IMG/VR virus record: IMGVR_UViG_3300033985_000213
Span: 1-27,509 of that record
Strand: one strand, 5' to 3'
DNA: 27,509 bases
Source: a virus
Every line of letters begins with the position of its first letter. Position 1 is the first letter of the stretch. A model generated the notes under the pieces. It was not told the origin of the DNA and searched no databases. It was given only the letters and a program-made list of their open reading frames with translations. This document shows positions 21,176-27,509 of the stretch, one piece after another. Made by a program: the position numbers and the translations under genes.

Positions 21176-21640
21176 TATTCACCGCCTCCTCCTACAGCAA
21201 AGACAGGTTCATATACCTGCGTATACCAGCCGGTAATAGTGGCAGGCAATACGCCGGGGTCGTCCTCGCTGACCCCCGCCTTCCACGGATGCTTGCCCTG
21301 GCCGTCCGGCTTGTTGCGCCGCATGACTGTTCCTTCTATGGTTGGCGTTGAAAAAGTGATGCTGTCACCCTTCGTCTGCAGGTTTGTCGTAGGGATGCCG
21401 AATTTTACCCGGTACAGTCAGAAATACCTGTACTTGCCGTTGGCTTTTTTGGCTCTGAAGCCGATTGCCACCGGAACACCTCCGTCCTCGCTGGCAGAAA
21501 TCAGCACCTTGTTGTCGTCAAGGGTAGCTCCCGTCAAAACCTCGGCTGCGGCAACACCTATGTCTGCAACGCCGAGAGATAAGGTACCGCCTTGAAATTC
21601 CTTGACTACTTCAGCCGCTCCGTCATCAGCATAAAGCGTC
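21175..21640 (-). pseudogene. Major tail protein, C-terminal remnant with internal stop
   Basis: The frame that begins inside the capsid gene at about 21,640 reads TLYADDGAAEVVKEFQGGTL, then LISASEDGGVPVAIGF, KANGKYRYF, a TGA stop (21418-21420), LYRVKFGIPTT, DSITFSTPTIEGTVM and WYTQVYEPVFA to a TAA at 21175-21177. This is the order of the phi13/TP901-type major tail protein, in which the stop replaces a position usually held by Trp (…YFWLYRVKF…). The N-terminal half is missing and the rest is fused to the capsid gene. The protein cannot be made in full form. Confidence 0.82.
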
Positions 21641-22812
21641 GCCTCGGCCAGCACCAGTTTGCCGTCCACGCGCTGTGTTGACATGAAGCCCACCTGTCCG
21701 GTAGCGGCATACAGCTCGTTGAGCCGCTTGAAGACCCTGCCCTGGCGGTCTGCCATCCAGTAGTAGGAAAAGTCGCCGAATACTATCGTCTTAGCTCCGG
21801 CGGCAATGGCAGGCATATATGCCGACGTCTTGACAGGCCGGTTGAGGATTGTATCCGGTGTTCCGGCGGTAACGGAAGGCTGCCAGAGGTATTGGCCGTT
21901 GTTGTCCTTAAGCTTCCTGATAGTCTTGACTGTCGAATCGTTCATGATAAATACCGCGTTCCTGCGGTAGGGAGACTTAAGGCTATAGAACAAGTCCATT
22001 ATCTCGTCAAGAGTAATGGCTGTCGCGCTTGCCGCGGTCACTCCGACCTCGCCGCCGCCGTTATTTGCCAAGATTCCTGTAGGCTTGCCGGAACCGTCGC
22101 CGACAAAGAAAGCTTCCTCCTCCTTTGCTCCGATGCGGCGGGCGAATTCTTTGGCAATATACTGCTCCAGATTGAATACGCTGTCATTTAAAAGTTCCTC
22201 AGACACCTTGATCATTGTCGCCAGCTTGTAGGCTCCAATGGATACCTGCGCAAAGGAGTCGTCGCTCTCCGGGATCTGGCCTTCTTCATCCACCCAGGAT
22301 GCAGTGCCCTTGCTTGCCACCACCGGAATTTTCTTGTCGCCGCTGGACGTTATAATTACATTGACAATCTGGCGGAAGATGTTTTCCTCTTCCAGCACTT
22401 CCACAAGAGTACGCTCAAACTCGTCGGGGACAAGGTATCCGCCTTCAGTGTCTTCTCCGATCTGCAGTGCGTCCTGCACGTCATATTTGCGTCTGCCGCG
22501 CATCATGTTCCAGAAAGACTGTCGGTATTCATCGCTTGCGCGTCCGGTTTTTTCATTATTGCCCGGTATGGAAGCAGGCTTGTCTGTGATGGGGGCATTC
22601 AGCGGCTTTGATAGTTCCAAATCGATGACCGCCTGACGTTCAAGACGTTCTATTTCTTTGCCGAGCACCACAACGTCAGCTTCCATTTTCTCATAGGTTG
22701 CGGTGTCCTCCGGTGAAAGCAGCCCGTCGCTTCCGCGTTTGCTGTCGAGGAAAGCTTTGGCGGCTTCCCATGCTTTCGCACGTTTTTCACGCAGTTCCAA
22801 TATTTTGCTCAT
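21418..22812 (-). CDS. HK97-type major capsid protein fused to a tail-protein fragment
   Basis: 464 aa. Residues 1-75 are the coiled-coil delta domain (ILELREKRAKAWEAAKAFLD); after a linker the HK97 fold starts at TEGGYLVPDEF, with the expected IVNVIITSSGDKKIPVV, WVDEEGQIPESD, KVSEELLNDS and FFVGDGSGKPTGIL, ending at STQRVDGKLVLAEA (near 21,641). A normal capsid protein ends a few residues later. Here about 74 residues of major tail protein follow, up to a premature TGA. The capsid part is essentially complete and might still fold, but the fusion shows that a deletion removed its own end and the connector genes. Confidence 0.9.
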   Translation of the reverse strand: MSKILELREKRAKAWEAAKAFLDSKRGSDGLLSPEDTATYEKMEADVVVLGKEIERLERQAVIDLELSKPLNAPITDKPASIPGNNEKTGRASDEYRQSFWNMMRGRRKYDVQDALQIGEDTEGGYLVPDEFERTLVEVLEEENIFRQIVNVIITSSGDKKIPVVASKGTASWVDEEGQIPESDDSFAQVSIGAYKLATMIKVSEELLNDSVFNLEQYIAKEFARRIGAKEEEAFFVGDGSGKPTGILANNGGGEVGVTAASATAITLDEIMDLFYSLKSPYRRNAVFIMNDSTVKTIRKLKDNNGQYLWQPSVTAGTPDTILNRPVKTSAYMPAIAAGAKTIVFGDFSYYWMADRQGRVFKRLNELYAATGQVGFMSTQRVDGKLVLAEATLYADDGAAEVVKEFQGGTLSLGVADIGVAAAEVLTGATLDDNKVLISASEDGGVPVAIGFRAKKANGKYRYF

Positions 22813-22832
22813 TGTTAAATCCTCCTTTAAAT

Positions 22833-23621
22833 TTATGGTTTCAGCAAATTAAGCCGCTTTTCAAGCCACTCTGCTGGAGTGGCTTTGGCGACATCAATCG
22901 GGGTTCCTATTGGTTTTTCTTTAGGTATAAGTTTTTGCAGGATGGAATTTGTCACCGCTTGCCTGCTGAAAATCATTCCTTCCGATACTTCGAAATCAGC
23001 GGGAGACGATTCGTCCTCCATAAACAGGATGCCGTCGGCAAAGCCCAGTTCCACCGCTTTTCTTGCGTTAAACCAGCTTTCCGCATCCATGAGGTGCGAT
23101 ATTTTTGCCCGGGAAAGCCCTGTTTTCAGTTCATAGGCGTTGATGATGGATTCCTTTATTTCTTCCAGCATGGCGATGGCCTTTTCCATCTCTTCCGTAT
23201 CGCCGATAGCTATAGTCATTGGATTATGGATCATCATCATGCTCACCGACGACATGAACACGTCGCCTCCGGCCATAGCAATGACCGACGCGGCGCTGGC
23301 AGCGATACCGTCAATCTTTACGGTGACTTTGCCTTTGTAATCCATCAGCATGTTGTAAATCTGATTGGCCGCAAATATGTCGCCGCCCGGACTGTTAATC
23401 CAGATCGTAATGTCACCTTCTCCGGAAAGCAGTTCTGACTTGAATTGTTTGGGAGTCACCTCGTCTCCCAGCCAGCTTTCCTCGGCTATGGGTCCGTCGA
23501 GGTACAGGGTCCGGCTGTCGTCATCGTTTTGCACCCAGTTCCACCAGCGTGACGCTGGACCCAATCCGCGCTCCGGGTTTTGCGGGTTTTTGGGCTTATC
23601 TGCCCGCGTTTTTGCTTGCAT
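22833..23621 (-). CDS. ClpP-type prohead protease
   Basis: 262 aa from the ATG at 23621, which has AAGGAGG 8-9 bp upstream; an earlier ATG overlaps that site. The S14 fold is visible: LYLDGPIAEESW, ITIWINSPGGDIFAA, the nucleophile Ser in GIAASAASVIAMAG, and the catalytic His in MMMIHNPMTIA. The C-terminus is the usual variable region. The enzyme cleaves the delta domain of the capsid protein during prohead maturation. It overlaps the portal gene end and precedes the capsid gene by 20 bp, the standard order. Confidence 0.92.
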   Translation of the reverse strand: MQAKTRADKPKNPQNPERGLGPASRWWNWVQNDDDSRTLYLDGPIAEESWLGDEVTPKQFKSELLSGEGDITIWINSPGGDIFAANQIYNMLMDYKGKVTVKIDGIAASAASVIAMAGGDVFMSSVSMMMIHNPMTIAIGDTEEMEKAIAMLEEIKESIINAYELKTGLSRAKISHLMDAESWFNARKAVELGFADGILFMEDESSPADFEVSEGMIFSRQAVTNSILQKLIPKEKPIGTPIDVAKATPAEWLEKRLNLLKP

Positions 23622-24867
23622 TCTTATCTGCCTCCTTATCATAAAAATTGCCTGCTTGCGACAGCGGAAGCATATTGCCGTTGATGAGATACAGGTCGCC
23701 GCCCAGCTCCGCAGGAATGCGGTTCATATTCTCAAGCTCACGGATATCGTTGGCCGACATCCAGCCGTTCTGCCTTGCAGTGGCATAGCCATTCATGCGG
23801 CTGGCATAATCTCCGCGCAAAAGACCGTCTACATTGAACTTGACAAAGTACGTCCGCTTCTCCGACGGTAAAAGCAGCGCCTTTTGGATAGCCTGCTCCC
23901 AGCGCATCACCCACGGGTCGAGCGTATATTTGACAAACTCCAGCGACTGCTGCTCGATGTTTGAAAAGCTTGACTTTTCAAGGTCGCCTACCATATGGGG
24001 AGGCACGCGGAAGATGCGGGCGATCTCGTTTATCTGGAACTTCCTTGTCTCCAGAAACTGTGCCTGTTCGGGCGGGATACCGATCTGCTGAAACTTCATG
24101 CCCTCTTCAAGAACAGCAATGCGGTGGACGTTGGCACTTCCCTGATAGACGGCGTTCCAACTTTCACGCACCTTTGCCGGGTCCTTGAGCACGCCCGGAT
24201 GTTCCAGAACTCCGCCCGGGTTTGCGCCGTTTGCAAAGAAGGACGCGCCATACTCTTCGCAGGCAATGGCCATGCCTATTGCATTCTTGGCCATGGCAAT
24301 AGGGGAGTAGCCAATCAGCCCGTCAAAGCCGAGTCCTGGGATGTGCAGTACCTCCTCGCTTCGCAGGTATACCAGTCCCGCTTTCGGATCCGTCCTGCTC
24401 TCCTTGCTGTCCCGCCGGTAGATATAATACAGTTCTCCGTTTGGAGCCCTGTCCACCGTCATCTTGTTTGGCAAAAGCGGGTAAAGCGCCAGCACACGTC
24501 CTGTGCCGTCCCTAATAATCTGAGCGTAGGCATTTCCCCATAAAAGAAGATGACTCATCAGTGCCTCGCGGAACACGAATGAAGTCATCTCCGGATTTGG
24601 CTCGTCATGGAGCAGGTAATACAGCGGGTGAGTGAGCGCTTTCTCTTTGCCTCCGTCTTCCTTATACCGGTACACATGCAGCGGAAGCCCTGCGATGGCC
24701 TCCGCAAGTATCCTTACACAGGCATACACTGCCGTTGTCTGCATGGCTGTCCGCTCATTGACCGTCTTGCCGCTGCTGGTGCCACCGAAGAAAAAGCTGT
24801 ATGCATTGCCGAACAGGCTGTTTTTCGGCTTATCCATTGCTTTGAACAGGCGGGAAAATATTCTCAT
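23596..24867 (-). CDS. Portal protein (HK97 family)
   Basis: 423 aa. The start overlaps the terminase stop by 4 bp (ATGA). Family features are present in order: VNERTAMQTTAVYACVRILA, EAIAGLPLHVYR, a LYYLLHDEPNPEMTSFVF segment, then GNAYAQIIRD, EVLHIPGLGFDGLIGYSPI, and the C-terminal FRVPPHMVGDLEKSSFSNIE with QQSLEFVKYTL. Twelve copies form the DNA entry channel of the head and dock the terminase. The length is normal and no disruption is seen. Confidence 0.95.
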   Translation of the reverse strand: MRIFSRLFKAMDKPKNSLFGNAYSFFFGGTSSGKTVNERTAMQTTAVYACVRILAEAIAGLPLHVYRYKEDGGKEKALTHPLYYLLHDEPNPEMTSFVFREALMSHLLLWGNAYAQIIRDGTGRVLALYPLLPNKMTVDRAPNGELYYIYRRDSKESRTDPKAGLVYLRSEEVLHIPGLGFDGLIGYSPIAMAKNAIGMAIACEEYGASFFANGANPGGVLEHPGVLKDPAKVRESWNAVYQGSANVHRIAVLEEGMKFQQIGIPPEQAQFLETRKFQINEIARIFRVPPHMVGDLEKSSFSNIEQQSLEFVKYTLDPWVMRWEQAIQKALLLPSEKRTYFVKFNVDGLLRGDYASRMNGYATARQNGWMSANDIRELENMNRIPAELGGDLYLINGNMLPLSQAGNFYDKEADKNASKNAGR

Positions 24868-26501
24868 ATAATCAGCAACCCCCTTTCATCGTAGATTGAG
24901 CCATTGCGATCATCTCCTCCATGGCGAAGTGCGCGGTCAAGCGCCATAATGAGCGCAACCGCACCGTCTATTCTCTCGGTGGACTTTTCTTTATCAGGCT
25001 TTATATTTCCGGCCGGGTCGGTTTTGACAAAGATATTGTCCATCATCCAGCGCAGTACCGGATATCCGCCATGGGCAATGCGCTCCTCCAAAGTCAGCTT
25101 CATAATCTCTTTAGTAGGAGGCGACATGTCCTTGAACCCCTGACCGAACGGCACAACAGTAAAACCCAATGCCTCAAGGTTTTGTGTCATTTGCACCGCG
25201 CCCCAGCGGTCAAAGGCAATTTCTCTAATGTTATATTTCATACCGAGTTCCTCAATAAAGCTCTCAATGAAGCCGTAATGAACCACGTTGCCTTCGGTCG
25301 TGTATAAAAACCCCTGCCGTTCCCATATGTCATACGGCACATGGTCCCTCCGCACGCGCTGGTCAATATTGTCCTCCGGTATCCAGAAGAAAGGCAGGAT
25401 CTGATATTTATCCGATTCATCCAGCGGCGGAAACACCAGCACAAAGGCTGTAATATCGGTAGTACTCGACAGGTCAAGGCCGCCATAGCAAATGCGTCCG
25501 CGCAAGCTTTCCGCATCGACAGGGAATGCGCACCTGTCCCATTTGTCCATCGGCATCCAGCGCACCGATTGCTTGACCCACTGGTTCAGGCGAAGCTGAC
25601 GGAATAAGTTCTCCTCCGCGGGATTCTGTTTGGCGTTTTCAAAAGCCACCCTCAGTTTTTCAATATCCACAGTAATGCCCAGCGAAGGATTAACCTTTTT
25701 CCATACCTTTTCGCTCGTCCAGTCGTCGGTATCGGCTGCACTGTAAATAACCGGGTAGAAAGTCGGATCTATCTTGCGTCCCTGCAGGATGTCCTCAGCC
25801 TTTTGATGCACCTCCCAGCAGATGGAATTCCTGTCGGTGCCCGCAGTCGTGATCAGGAAAAACAGCGGCTGTTTTCTCGCGTCGCCGGAACCGTGAAGCA
25901 TCACGTCATACAGATCGCGGTTCGGCTGGGCGTGAAGTTCGTCAAATACCACGCCATGGACATTCAGCCCATGTTTCGTATATGCCTCCGCTGAAAGCAC
26001 CTGATAAAAACTGCCCAACGGTCTGTATACCAGCCGCTTCTGCGACAGCATCGGCTTAATCCGGGACTTTAATGCCGGACACTGTTCCACCATGTCTACC
26101 GCAACGTCGAAAACGATGGACGCCTGCTGACGGTCGGATGCGCAGCCGTACACCTCGCCGCCATGCTCAAAATCCCCGCAGGTCAGGTATAAGGCAATTG
26201 CCGCCGCAAGCTCCGATTTACCTTGTTTCTTCGGAATTTCCACATAGGCGGTGTTAAACTGCCGGTATCCGTTTGGCTTCAAAATCCCGAATACGTCGCG
26301 GACGATCTGCTCCTGCCAGTCAATCAGCTCGAATGGCATCCCATACCATTCGCCCTTGGTATGCTTCAAGCAGTTTATAAAGGTAACGGCAGCATCCGCC
26401 GCTTCCTTGTCGTATTGGGATCCTTCCGCCATAAATCGCGTAGGTTTATATCGCTTTAACTTCCGCAGCTTTGCCGCCTCCTTCCCTGAAAAGATGAACA
26501 C
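24864..26501 (-). CDS. terL: Terminase large subunit
   Basis: 545 aa. The ATPase part has a Walker A-like PKKQGKS (90-96) and a Walker B VVFDEL (184-189) with a LITTAGTDRNSICWE stretch. The nuclease part starts near YGGLDLSSTTDITAF and continues to a final RIDGAVALIMALDRAL. This is a headful or cos-type packaging motor subunit. The GTG at 26501 lacks a ribosome site. An AAGGAGG lies inside the frame just before a CTG at 26468, so the true start is unsure or was altered. No small terminase gene lies between it and the next gene. Confidence 0.93.
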   Translation of the reverse strand: MFIFSGKEAAKLRKLKRYKPTRFMAEGSQYDKEAADAAVTFINCLKHTKGEWYGMPFELIDWQEQIVRDVFGILKPNGYRQFNTAYVEIPKKQGKSELAAAIALYLTCGDFEHGGEVYGCASDRQQASIVFDVAVDMVEQCPALKSRIKPMLSQKRLVYRPLGSFYQVLSAEAYTKHGLNVHGVVFDELHAQPNRDLYDVMLHGSGDARKQPLFFLITTAGTDRNSICWEVHQKAEDILQGRKIDPTFYPVIYSAADTDDWTSEKVWKKVNPSLGITVDIEKLRVAFENAKQNPAEENLFRQLRLNQWVKQSVRWMPMDKWDRCAFPVDAESLRGRICYGGLDLSSTTDITAFVLVFPPLDESDKYQILPFFWIPEDNIDQRVRRDHVPYDIWERQGFLYTTEGNVVHYGFIESFIEELGMKYNIREIAFDRWGAVQMTQNLEALGFTVVPFGQGFKDMSPPTKEIMKLTLEERIAHGGYPVLRWMMDNIFVKTDPAGNIKPDKEKSTERIDGAVALIMALDRALRHGGDDRNGSIYDERGLLII

Positions 26502-26595
26502 GCTTTAAGTGAGTAAGAAAAAAAGAACCTCTTGCGAAGCTCCTTCTTACCAAGTGGATTTCTATGAAGTTATTTACGCTGCCAGCGTCTTTTTT

Positions 26596-27063
26596 CTATA
26601 CCTCTGACCTCTCTGCCTGCGCCGTTGAATCCCGCACCGCTTTATTGAGAACGGAGATGTCAAAGCTCGCGTCCATATATCCCTGCCGGATTACCTCGTA
26701 GTAATAACGTCTCGGCGCTCCTAAAGGCCTGCCGTCATTCATGATATATGCCATGGCCGATACCCACTGTCCCTTGAACCGTACCTTAACCGTTTCTTTC
26801 CGGTACAAGTGCGGATATCCTTCATACCGATCCAGCGCTTCCTCATCATACGGTGTAATTTTCCAAAGCAATACCGGAACGCTTTCGCCTTTTTGCTTTT
26901 CTATCGTCGCCACCGCTGCGCCGTTTCCTCCGCGGAATAAGAGCCGATAACCAGTCAGTTTCGCGCTACCTAATATTTTTGCAGTAGGACAACGGTATGC
27001 CATCTGTTTCAAATTCAGGTTGCTTCCGTATGCCAAATAAATTGTCCCTTTTTCCTTGTTCAT
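26596..27063 (-). CDS. Gamma-glutamylcyclotransferase-like (AIG2/GGCT) protein
   Basis: 155 aa from the ATG at 27063, after AAGGAGG. It begins TIYLAYGSNLNLKQMAYRCP, the GGCT phosphate-binding loop (YGSN), and keeps the acid region LDRYEGYPHLYRK that carries the catalytic Glu, plus VSAMAYIMND. Such genes are frequent in Firmicutes prophages, often near an amidoligase, and probably act on gamma-glutamyl-amine or peptide bonds. It lies 94 bp upstream of the terminase on the same strand. The role in phage is not established. Confidence 0.85.
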   Translation of the reverse strand: MNKEKGTIYLAYGSNLNLKQMAYRCPTAKILGSAKLTGYRLLFRGGNGAAVATIEKQKGESVPVLLWKITPYDEEALDRYEGYPHLYRKETVKVRFKGQWVSAMAYIMNDGRPLGAPRRYYYEVIRQGYMDASFDISVLNKAVRDSTAQAERSEV

Positions 27064-27128
27064 CGTATCTTCCTCCTTGTGTTTGCCGCAGGCAAGGGGC
27101 GGCTGTCTGCCCCGCGAAGCGCATTCAT

Positions 27129-27395
27129 CTATGCCGCCCGAAACCGCCATGCCGCGTTGCCGCTTAGCGCCTTGCAAAGGTGCTCCCGGCAGTTTTTGAA
27201 TTCGTCGCCGATAAGCCCTATGCGGTTAAGGTATGTCCGCATGGCGAATTTTTCGTTTTCAACCTGCGGCTTCTTGCTGGAAGCGCATTTTTGCGTCAGC
27301 GCCTGATGGTTGAGGGCCAGGGCAAGAACTATGTAGCTCCTTATTTTCCCGGCATGCAGCTCGCTGTTGAAACCTCTCTCTCTGTTTATGCTAAT
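27129..27395 (-). pseudogene. C-terminal remnant of a phage 'virulence-related' protein
   Basis: An open minus-strand frame without a clear start, 88 codons long, reading LALALNHQALTQKC, VENEKFAMRTYLNRIGLIGD and EFKNCREHLCKALSGNAAWRF. I recognise this pattern as the C-terminus of a protein annotated in clostridial prophages as virulence-related. The full protein should be much longer. The homology ends at about 27,395, just before sequence that looks like the edge of an insertion element, so it is probably cut by that insertion. Confidence 0.55.
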
Positions 27396-27399
27396 CTAA

Positions 27400-27509
27400 A
27401 AATGGACCCCGGTTATAATTGAAAAATCCCCCCCTGACAGGTAAACTCTCTTATGTAAAACATGCATAAGAGGGGGCAAGAGGAGTTGATTAAGTTGAGC
27501 CAGAAGCAA
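27400..27509 (+). mobile_element. Probable left edge of an insertion sequence
   Basis: From about 27,400 the sequence is unlike the prophage. A hairpin (CTCTTATG/CATAAGAG, 27448-27472) lies 22 bp before a likely gene start, and a G-rich AGAGGAG precedes TTG AGC CAG AAG CAA at 27495, whose first residues would be MSQKQ, a plausible transposase start. The upstream prophage gene is truncated at this point. The element continues beyond the window, so its family is not known. Confidence 0.4.

Larger units (their letters stand above)
18811..27400. mobile_element. Prophage B (degraded, interrupted by prophage A)
   Basis: A leftward late module of an HK97-type siphophage in the standard order: large terminase, portal, ClpP-type protease, major capsid, tail assembly chaperones, tape measure. 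It is more GC-rich than prophage A. Signs of decay are a capsid-tail gene fusion with loss of the connector genes, an internal stop in the tail part, a tape measure cut by prophage A, no small terminase in the window, and a truncated gene next to a probable insertion sequence at the right end. Confidence 0.85.

Noticed and set aside
21418-21420. TGA read as tryptophan in the capsid-tail fusion
   Set aside because: A Trp would fit the tail protein here, but many genes in the window end in TGA, often in tight ATGA or TGATG overlaps, so TGA is a normal stop and this one is a mutation.
26515-26550. Terminator after the gamma-glutamylcyclotransferase gene
   Set aside because: There is a T-run on the minus strand, but the preceding inverted repeat is broken by several mismatches and would be unstable.
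27180-27422. Plus-strand frame of 80 codons at the right end
   Set aside because: It lies opposite the better supported minus-strand remnant and has no ribosome site or motif.
1-27509. CRISPR arrays, tRNA or rRNA genes
   Set aside because: Read by eye on both strands, no regularly spaced repeats or tRNA-like ends were found; the junction at 18,800 is in a protein gene, not a tRNA.

Overview
The window is almost entirely prophage DNA from a Gram-positive, low-to-mid GC host, most likely a member of the Clostridia (Bacillota). The basis is strong AGGAGG-type ribosome binding sites, frequent TTG/GTG starts, an ImmR/ImmA-type immunity pair, and phage gene families common in clostridial siphophages. 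The genus cannot be named from the sequence.

Two prophages are present, one inside the other. Prophage A (about 1-18,810, AT-rich) has its integrase at the right end (17,670-18,788, +). To the left of it is a small plus-strand lysogeny operon: repressor, ImmA-type peptidase, a membrane-anchored protein and an unknown 192-aa protein. A divergent control region (15,593-15,748) carries four copies of a 16-bp operator-like repeat. The early lytic operon then runs leftward on the minus strand to position 1: Cro/XRE and excisionase-like regulators, a run of very small overlapping genes (several zinc ribbons), a probable annealing protein, a single-chain Mre11-Rad50 (SbcD-SbcC) fusion, replisome organizer, DnaC-type loader, a methyltransferase-like protein, a PcfK/AcrIIA9-like and PcfJ-like pair, and a radical-SAM Gp37/Gp68 protein. 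Its structural genes would lie left of the window.

Prophage B (about 18,811-27,400, more GC-rich) is read leftward: gamma-glutamylcyclotransferase, large terminase, portal, ClpP-type protease, HK97 major capsid protein, tail assembly chaperones with a -1 slippery site, and the first part of the tail tape-measure gene. It is decayed. The capsid gene is fused in frame to the C-terminal part of a major tail protein, so the head-tail connector genes are missing, and a stop codon interrupts the tail part. The tape-measure gene is cut where prophage A begins. An AbrB/PIN toxin-antitoxin cassette sits on the opposite strand between the tail chaperone and the tape measure. At the far right, a truncated prophage gene abuts what looks like the left edge of an insertion sequence.

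Most informative points: integration of one phage into the tape-measure gene of another; the one-polypeptide SbcDC; two adjacent early proteins ending in the sliding-clamp motif QLSLFD; a methyltransferase-like protein without an NPPY motif; a hairpin that covers the ImmA ribosome binding site; and the deletion fusion in the capsid/tail region.
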